DNA from: JAIBJN01 sp963839745
Lineage (GTDB): Bacteria; Actinomycetota; Thermoleophilia; Gaiellales; Gaiellaceae
Reading direction: 5' to 3'
DNA: 64,000 nucleotides
NCBI GenBank assembly: GCA_963839745.1
Contig: CAWIWC010000006.1
Coordinates: 1-64,000 of the forward strand
In this document: piece by piece, positions 46,919 to 55,827 of the stretch
Position numbering within the stretch: position 1 is the stretch's first letter
How the letters are laid out: each line of letters starts with the position of its first letter
Program-made: the position numbers and the translations under genes
The notes under the pieces: generated by a model
What the model was told of the DNA's origin: nothing
Databases searched by the model: none
Seen by the model: only the letters and a program-made list of their open reading frames with translations

Positions 46919-47755
46919 ATGTCCTCGGAGCCCGCCCGGCCGAGGATGGACGACATGGCCAAGACGAAGCGCGGACAACGCGTGCCCGGCTTCAGCGTCG
47001 GCAGCGCCACCAGAAGGTCACCGTCGCCGGCCACGGCGCCCAGTCGCAGGCCGCGCATCTTCCTTGTCGCGGGCATCGCCGCGGCCATGGCGCTCGGCCT
47101 CATGGTCGGCAGCCTCCTCAGCGCCCGCGGCGACGACTCGGCGGCTCCGGCCCCTCAGGCCGGCGCCGAGGTCTTCGGCGCCGACGTGGTCGAGTCGCTT
47201 CTCGGCGACATCCCGCAGGACGGCGCCGCGCTCGGCGACCCCGACGCGCCGGTCACGCTGGTCGAGTACGCCGACCTCCAGTGCCCGTTTTGCGCGCAGT
47301 GGGCCTCGCGCACGCTTCCCGATCTCGTGGAGGAGTACGTGCGGGCGGGCGACCTTCGCATCGAGTTCCGCGGCATGGCGTTCATCGGCGCGGACTCGGA
47401 GAAGGCCTTGCGCGCCGCCCTCTCGGCCGGCGAGCAGGATCGCCTCTGGAACGTCGTCGACCTCTTCTACCTGAACCAGGGTGCGGAGAACGGCGGCTGG
47501 GTGACCGACGACCTCATCGCCGCCGTCGGGCGCAGCGTCCCGGGGCTGGACGGCGCGCAGATGCAAGCGGGCATGAGCTCCCAGGACGTGACCGACGCGC
47601 TCCAGGCCGACGCCGACGCTTCCGCCGCCGCGGGCATCACCGGGACCCCCTCCTTCGAGCTCGGCCGCACCGGCGGGGAGCTCACACGCCTCGAGGTCAC
47701 GTCGCTCGACGCCGACGAGTTTCGCGCGGCGATCGACGAGCTGCTCGGGCGATGA
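46919..47755 (+). CDS. Membrane-anchored DsbA-family thiol:disulfide oxidoreductase
   Basis: A 278-residue protein with a single helix at about residues 46-66 (FLVAGIAAAMALGLMVGSLL) and an extracytoplasmic thioredoxin fold with active site CPFC (EYADLQCPFCAQW) and the cis-Pro loop GITGTPSFELG. ATG 46919 follows GAGGAGAA; ATG 46946 and 46955 are possible alternatives. The stop overlaps the VKOR start (ATGA), forming an oxidative protein-folding pair. A motif copy lies immediately upstream. Confidence 0.92.
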   Translation: MSSEPARPRMDDMAKTKRGQRVPGFSVGSATRRSPSPATAPSRRPRIFLVAGIAAAMALGLMVGSLLSARGDDSAAPAPQAGAEVFGADVVESLLGDIPQDGAALGDPDAPVTLVEYADLQCPFCAQWASRTLPDLVEEYVRAGDLRIEFRGMAFIGADSEKALRAALSAGEQDRLWNVVDLFYLNQGAENGGWVTDDLIAAVGRSVPGLDGAQMQAGMSSQDVTDALQADADASAAAGITGTPSFELGRTGGELTRLEVTSLDADEFRAAIDELLGR

Positions 47756-48168
47756 GCGACCGCAGCCTGCGCCTGGCCGTGGCGCTGCTCGCGCTGGCCG
47801 GAGCCGGGATCGCCGCGTACCTCACGTACGCGTGGTACGCGGAGGCGACCATCGCCTGCACCTCCAGCGGTTGCGAGACCGTGCAGAGCTCGTCCTACGC
47901 GAAGCTCGCCGGGATCCCCGTGCCGGTGCTCGGCCTGTTCGGCTATCTGAGCATCCTGGCGACCGCGCTCGTGCCGGGCGAGTCGGCGAGGACGGTCGGC
48001 GCCGCGCTCGCGCTCGCCGGCGTCGCCTTCAGCGGCTACCTCCTGCTCGTGCAGGTCTTCGCCATCGGCGCTCTGTGCGTCTGGTGCGTGACCAGTGACG
48101 TGACGATGCTCCTCCTCGCGGCGGCGACCGTCGCACGCCTGAGGGTGGCTCAGCCGGCGCCCGGATAG
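47752..48168 (+). CDS. Vitamin K epoxide reductase (VKOR) family protein
   Basis: A 138-residue membrane protein with four predicted helices. The active-site CVWCVTSD (CxxC) is in the last helix, and the loop cysteines in CTSSGCETVQSSSYAKLAGI pair with it; GIPVPVLGLFGYLS is the family signature. In actinobacteria VKOR reoxidises DsbA using menaquinone. The ATGA overlap with the DsbA-like gene confirms the pair. Confidence 0.95.
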   Translation: MSDRSLRLAVALLALAGAGIAAYLTYAWYAEATIACTSSGCETVQSSSYAKLAGIPVPVLGLFGYLSILATALVPGESARTVGAALALAGVAFSGYLLLVQVFAIGALCVWCVTSDVTMLLLAAATVARLRVAQPAPG

Positions 48169-48238
48169 GGCTCGACGGGCAGCCCGCGCGTTAGAGGACC
48201 GGCCGATCGGGAACGGGACTCCTGGCGGTCGGTGGCCC

Positions 48239-48268
48239 GAGCCCGCGCCAAGGGGTCGGCGCGGGCTC
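48239..48268 (+). terminator. Hairpin downstream of the VKOR gene
   Basis: Eleven-base arms GAGCCCGCGCC and GGCGCGGGCTC surround an 8-base loop about 70 bases after the VKOR stop. No U tract follows. Confidence 0.55.
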
Positions 48269-48300
48269 AGGCGACTCACCGTCCCCAGCGGACACGCCCT

Positions 48301-48425
48301 GGGGTCTGACCCCGGGGCATGTCTCTCGGGGGACGAAATGTGAACGCGGAGCCCGCAATCCGGCTCCAGGTTCGGAGCGCTGTCCACAGGGTGTCCGCGG
48401 CGGACACGGCCAGGTGCCTGGCACC
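48301..48425. repeat. Cluster of three short REP-like palindromes in a 300-base intergenic gap
   Basis: The gap 48169-48467 has no gene. It holds GGGGTCTGACCCC (48301-48313), GTGTCCGCGGCGGACAC (48391-48407) and GGTGCCTGGCACC (48413-48425), each a near-perfect dyad. Such short dyads recur in many environmental high-GC genomes as REP-like elements. The cluster lies between convergent genes, the usual location of such repeats. Confidence 0.6.
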
Positions 48426-48467
48426 GGGACGTGGCCGGTGGGAACGGTGCGAGGCGGCTGGTTCGGG

Positions 48468-48947
48468 CTAGTCCGGCTTGGCCGACATCGCCCACATCGC
48501 CACGAGGTACGCGACGAGCACGATGGCAACCAGGACGGTGGAGACGCGGATCATCGTGCTCGAGTCCGCGCCGCTCTTCTTCAGGCTGCGGACGCCGAGG
48601 CCCGCGAGGATGATCGAGATGAGGAGGAGCAGGCCGCCGGCCTCGCCCGTGATGTAGCCGATGCCGAGCCACGCAGGCTCCTCCTCGACGTCGTCCCACC
48701 CCTCGCGCACGGCGATCCACTCCCCTGCGAAGCGCATGAGGAACCAGCCCGGGAGCGCGGCGTAGAGCAAGGCTCGGAAACCAAGGCGGCCGAAGCCCAG
48801 AGCGTCGGCGGGCGTGCTGCGCTTCCAGCCCACGAACTGCGCAGAGACCGCCGTGATCAGCCCGCCCACGAGGATCATCGCCCCGAGGACGTGGAGCAGG
48901 AGCGGGAAGTTCCAGCTGTCCGGGCGGATGACGGCAAGCACGCTCAT
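48468..48947 (-). CDS. Hypothetical integral membrane protein, partner of the DUF2269-like gene
   Basis: A 159-residue protein with four predicted membrane helices (WNFPLLLHVLGAMILVGGLI, FRALLYAALPGWFLMRF, GEAGGLLLLISIILAGLGV, VLVAIVLVAYLVAMWAM). The His in LLHVLGAM and the overall layout match its upstream neighbour, so the two are probably diverged paralogues acting together. The ATG overlaps the stop of that gene (ATGA). Confidence 0.7.
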   Translation of the reverse strand: MSVLAVIRPDSWNFPLLLHVLGAMILVGGLITAVSAQFVGWKRSTPADALGFGRLGFRALLYAALPGWFLMRFAGEWIAVREGWDDVEEEPAWLGIGYITGEAGGLLLLISIILAGLGVRSLKKSGADSSTMIRVSTVLVAIVLVAYLVAMWAMSAKPD

Positions 48948-49423
48948 GCTCCCGGCTTGTAGATCATGTCGATGAGGAGCAGGAGCGCGAGCGCCACCGT
49001 CGCGATGTGGAGCATCAGCCCGGTCTGCGAGCGCAGCATCGCGTTCAGCTCGGGATTCGCCTCGTCGCGACCCTCGGCGACGAGCGCCTTGGCCCGGTCG
49101 CGGGCGGGGTAGTAGATCTTCCCGATGCGCGAGCCGATCGCGCCGAACCCGAGCCAGAGGATGATCGCCGCGATGATCCAGCCGTCCCAGAGCTCGTATT
49201 CCTCGACTTCGATGGCCAGCCAGATCCCGAAGACGAGCACGCCGATCGACCCGATGCCCATGAGGGCGTCGCCGACCTTCGAGATCCGGAACATCCGCAC
49301 GACGTCGCTCGGGACGTCCAGGCTCCGCCCGCCCAGGATCAGGTACGTGAAGAGGACGAGCGCGGAAACGAGCGCGAACGCCGTGGCGATGTGCAGGAAC
49401 AGAAGCCAGTCGTAAAGGCTCAC
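48944..49423 (-). CDS. DUF2269-like integral membrane protein
   Basis: A 159-residue protein with four membrane helices. It begins SLYDWLLFLHIATAFALVSA, with the His near the first helix typical of heme- or quinone-associated membrane families, then VGDALMGIGSIGVLVFGIWL, LWDGWIIAAIILWLGFGAI and GLMLHIATVALALLLLIDMI. Function unknown. It is co-transcribed with the downstream paralogue. Confidence 0.7.
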   Translation of the reverse strand: MSLYDWLLFLHIATAFALVSALVLFTYLILGGRSLDVPSDVVRMFRISKVGDALMGIGSIGVLVFGIWLAIEVEEYELWDGWIIAAIILWLGFGAIGSRIGKIYYPARDRAKALVAEGRDEANPELNAMLRSQTGLMLHIATVALALLLLIDMIYKPGA

Positions 49424-49440
49424 GCGCGGCGCAAGCTAAC

Positions 49441-49459
49441 GCATCCGCCGGAAGGATGC
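49441..49459 (-). terminator. Short hairpin after the lipoprotein gene
   Basis: Six-base arms GCATCC and GGATGC flank 7 bases, just after the lipoprotein stop on the minus strand. It is short, so the support is weak. Confidence 0.35.
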
Positions 49460-49466
49460 CTGCGAC

Positions 49467-50060
49467 TCAGGGAACGGGTTCCAAAACCAGGAACCACCAG
49501 GTGCCGTCGGCCAGGATCCCCAGGCGCGGGGCGACGTAGCCGTAGTCCTCCGTGAAGGCGACTCGAAGCCCGTCTTCGCCGAGCAGCGCCGTGAGCGCCT
49601 CCCGCTCCGTATCCGACATCTCGTCCGGGTGCGAGTCCGCAGTGAGCCGCGGCCACCGGTAGAGCGTCCCCTCGTTGGTCTCCTCGACCGTGCTGGTCAT
49701 CCCGAGCAGCGTCTCCATCGCCTCGAGCGGCGCCGTTCCCAGCTCCCGCCAGTGCGGCACCGGGTCGACACCGAAGCCGGCGTCGGAGAGGAAGACCTCC
49801 GGGTCGATGACCGCCTCCAATGCGTCGTAGTCCCGAGCCTTTGCCGCGGCCAGGATGGCCGCACGCGTCTGCGCGACCGGGTCCGGGAGCTTTTCGACGG
49901 TCTCAACAGGCTCCGGTTCCGGCTCGGTCGAAACCACAGATTCCGTGGGGCCTTCCGTCGAGATCTCGGCAGCCGATCCTGCCTCGTCGTCGCCGCACCC
50001 AACGGCGAGAGCGAGCGTCGCCAGCGCCACCGCCAATGCGAAGCAACTGCGGGTAGACAC
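49467..50060 (-). CDS. Putative lipoprotein, unknown function
   Basis: A 197-residue protein with an N-terminal signal ending in a lipobox (LALAVGCGDD, Cys at about 22). A Glu-Pro-rich linker (about 30-60) follows, then a folded domain with ILAAAKARDYDALEAVIDPE, FGVDPVPHWRELG and GYVAPRLGILADGTWWFLVL. The domain has a nuclear-transport-factor-2-like feel (AKARDYDAL, TWWFLV), judged by eye. GTG 50060 is the start. Confidence 0.75.
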   Translation of the reverse strand: MSTRSCFALAVALATLALAVGCGDDEAGSAAEISTEGPTESVVSTEPEPEPVETVEKLPDPVAQTRAAILAAAKARDYDALEAVIDPEVFLSDAGFGVDPVPHWRELGTAPLEAMETLLGMTSTVEETNEGTLYRWPRLTADSHPDEMSDTEREALTALLGEDGLRVAFTEDYGYVAPRLGILADGTWWFLVLEPVP

Positions 50061-50125
50061 CCCTGGCTCCTTCCCTCGTGACGAACGTAACACTGTTCTG
50101 ACGTCCGCGCGACGGAAATCCTTCG

Positions 50126-51554
50126 CTAGCTGTCGAACCCGAGCCCGAGCCGGTCGAGCGTCCGCAGCCAGAGCCCGCGGCGCCCGGCGTTGCGGTCGGC
50201 TGCACCGAGGCGGTTCCGCGTGAGCTGGATCACGCCCGAGCGCAGCGGCTCCGGCGGGAAGGGAACGGGCTTCGAGCGGACGTAGCGCAGTCGCGTCGCC
50301 TCGGTCTCGCGCCCGTCCACCAAGTCGAGCGCCACACGCGCCCCGAAGCGTGTCGAGACGACGCCGAGCCCCGTGTAGCCGACCGCGTACGCCACGCGGC
50401 CGCGGTGCGCGGTGCCGAAGAAGACGGCGAAGCGGCTGCACGTGTCGATCGCGCCGCCCCAGCGGTGCGTGAACCGAACGCCCTCGAGCTGCGGGAACGT
50501 CGTGAAGAAGTGCTGCGAGAGCATCCCGAAGGCCTGCTCGTCGTCGTCGAGGTCAGTCCGCACCGGCCCGCCGTAGCGGTAGACCGCGTCGTAGCCGCCG
50601 AAGAGGATCCGCTCGTCCTTCGTGAGCCGGTAGTAGTGGAACTGGTTCGCCATGTCGGCGAGCCCCTGGCGGCGCTTCCACCCGATCGCGTCGCGCTGCG
50701 CCGGCGAGAGCGGCTCGGTCATCAGCGCGTAGTCGTAGACCGGCGCGACATAACGGCGAATCGCCCGCAGGAGCGGCGGGTAGGCGCTCGTCGCCAGCAA
50801 CACGCGCCCCGCGCGGACATGGCCCGTCGGCGTGAGGACGCGCACGCCCGCCCCGTCGTCGACGATCTTCGTCGCGCGCGTGCGCTCGTGGATGCGGACG
50901 CCGGCGGCGAGCGCGGCCCCTGCGAGGCCCGCGCAGAGCTTCCCGGGGTCGAGGACGGCCGCGTCGGTCTTGGCCCAGAAGCCGCCGAGGTACGTGGGCG
51001 ACGAGACCTCCGCGCGGATCCCCTCCTGGTCGAAGACCTCGTACTCGTGGCCGAAGCGCTCGTAGAGCTCCGCCGACTCCGGAATCCAGGCGAGCTCGTG
51101 CGGCTCGAGCGCGACGCTCAGATCGCCGGTCAGCTCGACGTCGCAGTCGATGCCGAGGCGCTCGAGGTCGGCGAGGAAGCCCGCGAAGTTCTCACGGCCG
51201 AGCCGCTCGAGCTGCGTCGATCTCGTCGGCGAAGCGGGCGAGGCCGTTCTCGATCCCGTGCGTCAGCGACCCGAGCGCGAAGCCGCCGTTGCGCCCGCTC
51301 GCGCCGAAGCCGACCGTGTCCGCCTCGAGCACGACCACGTCGCGGCCGGGGTCGTCGGCCTTCGCGTGCAGAGCCGCCCACAGGCCCGTGAACCCGGCGC
51401 CGACGATGCAGAGATCGGCCTCGGCGGGCCCGTCGAGCTGCGGCAACGGATCACGCGAAGGCAACGCGTCGAGCCAGTAGGGACGCACGACCGCGTCGGC
51501 GAAGGCCGCGCGGTGCGCGTCGGTGGGCGGCGAGTCGGGCCAGGGAAACGTCAT
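50126..51554 (-). CDS. FAD-dependent oxidoreductase (glycine/D-amino-acid oxidase type), one apparent frameshift
   Basis: About 475 residues with the FAD motif ADLCIVGAGFTGLWAALHAK near residue 45, then VLEADTVGFGASGRNGGFAL with the GASGRN(G) motif of the DAO family, and the C-terminal VAYAVGYTGLGVVSTRFGAR. The break near 51217 is repaired by dropping one base (AARAARP becomes LERLGRENFAGF). ATG 51554 is the start. It probably oxidises an amine or amino acid; the substrate is unknown. Confidence 0.85.
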
Positions 51555-51577
51555 CGCCGCGAGTCTACGAAGCGAAA

Positions 51578-51607
51578 CGAGGGCGGGAGCCGAAGCCCCC
51601 GCCCTCG
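51578..51607 (-). terminator. Hairpin after the CHRD gene
   Basis: Ten-base arms CGAGGGCGGG and CCCGCCCTCG lie between the CHRD stop (51617) and the start of the downstream FAD oxidoreductase at 51554. The G and C arms are strong, but there is no U tract. Confidence 0.6.
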
Positions 51608-51616
51608 CCGCTGCCG

Positions 51617-52084
51617 TCAACCTCCGATCAGCTGGCCGCGGAGCGCCCCACCCGGGAACGTCGTCGTGTGGTAGTTCACGTAGTGCCCTGCGAGATCACC
51701 GCAGATCAGCTCGGCATTCGCCTCGCTGATCTTGATCTGCGCGGCCTGGAAGAAGAGCTTCCGGTCATTCGAGCCGCTGAAGAGCAGCTGGCGCACCGGC
51801 CCGTTGACGCCTGCCGCGCCAACGTGGATGTGGCCGGCGATGAACGTCTCGCGCTGCGGGTTCGCGATCGTGACCGCGAAGCTGAGCGTTGTGCCGTTGA
51901 TGTGGATCGCGGCGGCACCGAACGTCTTCGACGCTGTCGGCGGCACCTCGTTCCCCGGCTTGAGCACGGCGTAGGCCGCGCACTTGGTGGCCGTGTCTCC
52001 GGTTGCCGCCGCCGGTGTCGCGACCAAGAGCGCCGCGAACACGGCGACGAGAGCCAGGACGGCAATGAGTCGTCTGAGCTGCAT
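51617..52084 (-). CDS. Secreted CHRD-domain protein
   Basis: A 155-residue protein. A signal peptide (LIAVLALVAVFAALLVATPA, cleavage near AAATG) is followed by a CHRD-like domain: LKPGNEVPPTASKTFGAAAI, NPQRETFIAGHIHVGAAGVN, GPVRQLLF, and HTTTFPGGALRGQLIG. The GHIH and GGALRGQL motifs are characteristic of CHRD. ATG 52084 follows AAGGGGG. Function in bacteria unknown. Confidence 0.9.
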   Translation of the reverse strand: MQLRRLIAVLALVAVFAALLVATPAAATGDTATKCAAYAVLKPGNEVPPTASKTFGAAAIHINGTTLSFAVTIANPQRETFIAGHIHVGAAGVNGPVRQLLFSGSNDRKLFFQAAQIKISEANAELICGDLAGHYVNYHTTTFPGGALRGQLIGG

Positions 52085-52133
52085 GCAGAACCCCCTTCTG
52101 CCGACTACGGAAACGACTCTCCTCGCCCTGGTC

Positions 52134-53030
52134 TTACGAGGTGCCGCGCGGTCCGGATTGGACGCGGCGACGACCACATCGCTGGTTCGCCGCGTGAGGC
52201 TGCCGTCCGGATCCTTCTCCGGGTTGAAGCAGCCGATGCTGAGGCCCGCGACGGCGGGCGAGGCGCAGAGCGGCCCGAGCACCTCGGCGAGCTCGTCCCA
52301 CTCGAGCCCGCCCGGCATGAGGTAGTCGGTCGCAGGCATGGCCTGTTCGTCGAGGACGTCCACGTCCAGGTGGATCCAGAAGCGGCCCGCACGCTCCGCC
52401 AGCCTGCTCGGCCGCCTGCTCGCCGGATGACCGGAGGCCGCGCGAGCGAAGGTCGCCCGGCAAGAGGACGAGCAGGTCGGCGAGCTCGCCTGCGAGCAGC
52501 GGCGCGATGTCCTCGGCCTCCTCGGGGTCGCGCGCGCCGAGGATCACGGCCTTCCCCGGGTCGGTCGACGGGCCGCCGGAGGCGTCGACCCAGCCGGCGG
52601 GCCCCAGCCCGAACGCGACCGCGAGCGGCATGTCCGCGCCCTCGCCGGTCGGCGATGTCTCGCCGTCGTAGACATCCACGTGCCCGTCGACGCTGGCGAT
52701 GCCGACGGCGCCGGCGGCGTCCCGCACGCCCGCGAGCGCACCGGGCACCAGCGAGCAGCACCCGCCGAGCACGAGCGGCCGCTCGCCGGCGGCCACCATC
52801 TCGCGGATCGCCTCGCGCACGACCCCGGTCATGGCCAGAACGTCGGGCGAGCCGACGATGCCGGTCTCCGGGTCGCGCTCCTCCCCGCGGATGCGCACGT
52901 CGAGGTCGCCGCGATCGGCGATCCCGAGGCGCTCGACGAGCCCCGCCTGTCGCAGGGCAGCGGGCGCGTGCTCGGTCCCGCCGGCACGGCCGACGGAGTC
53001 GATCGGCACCCCGATGGCGACCCAGCTCAC
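52134..53030 (-). CDS. Arginase/agmatinase-family protein with atypical metal motif, one apparent frameshift
   Basis: About 300 residues of the ureohydrolase fold. It starts SWVAIGVPIDSVGRAGGTEH. The metal motif usually written GGDHS is here GGCCSLVPGALAG, while DGHVDVYDGETSPTG and HLDVDVLDEQAMPATDY keep the other Asp/His sets. A break near 52407 is repaired by dropping one base. GTG 53030 overlaps the stop of the upstream gene. The C-terminal end is uncertain: the last frame is open into the CHRD gene, and the TAA at 52134 is in another frame. Ureohydrolase activity is doubtful given the GGCC substitution. Confidence 0.75.
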   Translation of the reverse strand: MSWVAIGVPIDSVGRAGGTEHAPAALRQAGLVERLGIADRGDLDVRIRGEERDPETGIVGSPDVLAMTGVVREAIREMVAAGERPLVLGGCCSLVPGALAGVRDAAGAVGIASVDGHVDVYDGETSPTGEGADMPLAVAFGLGPAGWVDASGGPSTDPGKAVILGARDPEEAEDIAPLLAGELADLLVLLPGDLRSRGLRSSGEQAAEQAGGACGPLLDPPGRGRPRRTGHACDRLPHAGRARVGRARRGARAALRLARRRGPQHRLLQPGEGSGRQPHAANQRCGRRRVQSGPRGTS

Positions 53031-54137
53031 TTCTCGGAGAACGCGAAGAGCAGGAACTGCGTGAACTGCGCGGGCGCGAAGTTGTTGTCGCTGACGAGGA
53101 CGAGCGAGCGCCGCCCGTCGGCGAGGTCGGGCCCGAAGGCCATGCCCTCGACGTTGTCGAGCGGGATCCCGAGCGCGTCCAGGTTCAGCAGCAGCTCCTT
53201 CGTGACGGGCTCCTCCGTCCCCGTGAGCTTCTCGCGGCCGTTGACGTTCTGCGCGCCGGAGATCTCGACCGTGTAGAGCTTGATCGTGTTCCCCGTGTCG
53301 GGCGCGCCGACCGAGAACGAGCGCTCCATCGAGAGGAAGGAGTGCTTGTCGAGCGGCAGGAGCTCGACGAGGCCGTTGACGGCGAAGTTCGTCGGCGGCA
53401 CCGGCGGCTCGGCGATCGGGTCGGTCACGTAGACGTACTGCCGGTCGGGGCGTCCCGTCTTCAGGTTGTAAGCGCAGGAGCCGCGCCGGGCTCGGCACGC
53501 CGATGCCGGCGGCGGGCCCGTCCTGGACGAGCGCGCCCTCGGAGCCCGTGTAGAAGTACGGGCCGACCGTGGCGGCGCTCTCGAAGCCGAGGTTCTGGCG
53601 CACGCCGCGCGTCTGCGGGATCGCGTCCGGGATGAACGCGAGCGGCACCGGCAGGTCCTCGAGCTGGCGCCCGTCGAGGCCGAAGAGCCGCACCCACGGC
53701 GGGATCAGCCGCGTGGCGATGCCCTCGGAGGTGATGACGAGCTCGTCGTCCTTGGTGAGCGCGAGGCCCTCGGGGTCGAACGAGGCGGCGGCGAAGGGCA
53801 GGCCGGCCGCGTCGAGGAGCGTCGTCACGTCGTCGACGACGACGTCGCCCGGATCGAGGTTCCCGTCGGCGACGTCGAGCTCGAAGGTGTAGTAGCGGGC
53901 GGGGTCGATGACGCTCTGGTCGTCGGAGATGACGTAGTAGAGGTCGCGGTCGGCGTCGTAGGCGATGCTCGAGAGGCCGCCGACCTCGGTGCCCTCGAAC
54001 TGGAGCCCGGTCGGCAGGATCTCCTCGCCCAGGAACTCGAGCGTCGGGCCACGTTGCTTCCCGGACGCAGCGGCGGTCGCCGAGACGGCGAGGGCGACGA
54101 GCAGTGCGAGGACGGAAAGGACGGCTCTCCGGGCCAT
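53027..54137 (-). CDS. Secreted esterase-like phytase-family protein, one apparent frameshift
   Basis: About 369 residues. A signal peptide (AVLSVLALLVALAVSATAAA) is followed by a beta-propeller of the esterase-like phytase type (PF13449): GLSSIAYDADRDLYYVISDD, SFDPEGLALTKDDELVITSE, GFESAATVGPYFYTGSEGAL, and NVEGMAFGPDLADGRRSLVL. The break near 53473 is fixed by dropping one base (LLRYNLKTG). ATG 54137 follows AGGGAGGT. Such proteins may hydrolyse phosphate esters; the exact substrate is unknown. Confidence 0.85.
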
Positions 54138-54196
54138 GACGACCTCCCTTGGGTCGAGGAAGCCGCGAGCCTATCCGGAGAGGCGCGAGAGATGAA

Positions 54197-54223
54197 GGGG
54201 AGCGGCCGTGTGAGCCGCTCCCC
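54197..54223. terminator. Strong hairpin between the MFS pump and phytase-like genes
   Basis: Ten-base perfect arms GGGGAGCGGC and GCCGCTCCCC around a 7-base loop lie 13 bases after the minus-strand MFS stop. Termination of the MFS transcript is the likely role. Confidence 0.65.
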
Positions 54224-54235
54224 TCTGTGAAACCG

Positions 54236-55690
54236 TTAGCCGGCCGGGACGGTCGCCGGCTCGCCGGTGACCGCCGGGATGTCCTTCTGGCGAAGGACGG
54301 CGATCGTCGTGATCAGCGAGACGAGCCCGAAGCCCGCGGCGACCCAGAAGGCCAGGCTGAAGCCCGACGTGAGGTCGGCAGCCGTCGGCGCGGCGTCGCC
54401 CGCCAGGTTGGAGGTCCGGGTCGTGGCGACCGTGGTCAGAAGAGCGAGGCCGAGCGCGCCGCCGATCTGCTGGCTCGTGTTGATGAGCCCGGACGCGAGG
54501 CCGGCCTCCGGCCCTTCGACGCCCGCGAGCGCGGCGATCGAGATCGGCACGAACGAGAAGCCCATGCCGACGCCGATGATCAGGAAGCCGGGCAGCAGGT
54601 CTGCGACGTACGACCCGTCGACCGAGACCTGGGTGAAGTAGACGAGGCCGACGGTCAGCAGCGCCATTCCCACCACCAGCACCGGCTTCACGCCGAGCTT
54701 CGTGACGAGCCCCTGCGAGATCGTGGCCGCGACGATGACCGTCAGCGCGACGGCGAGGTAGCCGAAGCCGGTCTCCATCGCCGAGAAGCCGAGCACCTGC
54801 TGCATGTAGAGCGAGAGCAGGAAGAACATTCCGAAGATCATCGTGCCCAGGCCGAAGCCGATGATGTTCGCGCCCGTGAGCGTGCGCCGCTTGAAGATCG
54901 AGAGCGGGACGAGCGGCGAGTGCGACTTCGTCTCGTTCCAGAGGAAGACCGCCATCAGCACGGCCGACGCGGCGAAGACGCCGATCGTCTGCGCCGAGGC
55001 CCAGCCGACCCGGTTCGCCTGCGTGAGCGCGAAGACGAGGAGCATGAGGCTCCCGGTCACGGTGACCGCGCCGAAGGCGTCGAAGTGCTTTGCGAGCCCT
55101 TCAGCCTTGCTCTCGCGCACGTAGCGCGGGACGAGGGCGAGGGCGATCGCGGCGATCGGGATGTTGACGAAGAAGATCCACTCCCAGCTCACGTACTGCG
55201 TGAACACGCCGCCCATGAGCACGCCGATCGCGGCGCCCGACCCGGCGATGCCGCCGAGGATCCCGAGCGCCTTGTTGCGCTCGGCGCCTTCCGCAAAGGT
55301 CACGAGCGTGATCGAGAAGACGGACGGCGAGAGGATCGCGCCCGCGGCGCCCTGGAGCAGCCGCGCGATGATGAGCATCTCGGAAGACGTCGACAACCCC
55401 GCCAGGAGCGAGGTCACGAGGAAGAGCCCGAGCCCGACCATGAACACCATGCGGCGCCCTAAGAGGTCGCCGGCGCGCCCGCCGAGCAGCAGGAAGCCAC
55501 CGAAGGTCAACGCGTAGCCCGAGACCACCCACTGGAGGTCCTCGGTCGTGAACCCGAGATCGCTTTGAATCGAGGGCAGCGCCACGTTCACGATCGAGAT
55601 GTCCAGCACGACCATGAGGTACGCGACGCCAAGTACGGCAAGCGCTTTCCAGCGCCTTGGATCGGCCACGGTTGCGGCGGCTTCAGTCAT
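54236..55690 (-). CDS. MFS multidrug transporter, DHA2 (EmrB/QacA) family
   Basis: A 484-residue proton antiporter with 14 predicted helices. Motif D1 and A regions are LDISIVNVALPSIQSDLGF and GRAGDLLGRRMVFMVGLGLF, motif C RLLQGAAGAILSPSVFS. The family exports cationic or lipophilic drugs. ATG 55690 follows GGGAGGAG. A decayed paralogue of its N-terminal region lies at 59607-59824. Confidence 0.95.
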   Translation of the reverse strand: MTEAAATVADPRRWKALAVLGVAYLMVVLDISIVNVALPSIQSDLGFTTEDLQWVVSGYALTFGGFLLLGGRAGDLLGRRMVFMVGLGLFLVTSLLAGLSTSSEMLIIARLLQGAAGAILSPSVFSITLVTFAEGAERNKALGILGGIAGSGAAIGVLMGGVFTQYVSWEWIFFVNIPIAAIALALVPRYVRESKAEGLAKHFDAFGAVTVTGSLMLLVFALTQANRVGWASAQTIGVFAASAVLMAVFLWNETKSHSPLVPLSIFKRRTLTGANIIGFGLGTMIFGMFFLLSLYMQQVLGFSAMETGFGYLAVALTVIVAATISQGLVTKLGVKPVLVVGMALLTVGLVYFTQVSVDGSYVADLLPGFLIIGVGMGFSFVPISIAALAGVEGPEAGLASGLINTSQQIGGALGLALLTTVATTRTSNLAGDAAPTAADLTSGFSLAFWVAAGFGLVSLITTIAVLRQKDIPAVTGEPATVPAG

Positions 55691-55783
55691 GACTCCTCCC
55701 TGCAAGAGCTTCCTGGCTTGTGATTCATCACTCACGCGCGAGGATGCCGAGCCGAGCGGCCTAGCGGGAGGGGGGAAGCGCTA

Positions 55784-55815
55784 GGTCTGGGGTGCGGTTA
55801 ACCGCACCCCAGACC
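55784..55815. repeat. Perfect 32-bp palindrome between MFS and ABC permease genes
   Basis: The two 16-base arms starting GGTCTGGGGTGCGGTT are exactly complementary with no loop, centred on TTAA at 55799-55802. It lies 13 bases after the ABC permease stop on the minus strand and about 95 bases upstream of the MFS start. It could be the terminator of the exporter operon or a binding site in the MFS promoter. The GGTCTGGGGT arm resembles the repeat at 48301. Confidence 0.7.
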
Positions 55816-55827
55816 ATGGCCCGCAGG

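Noticed and set aside
51617..52363. Arginase-CHRD fusion protein
   Set aside because: The frame is open through the gap, but the CHRD part has its own start and a classical signal peptide, which would be buried in a fusion. A frame error near the arginase end is more likely.
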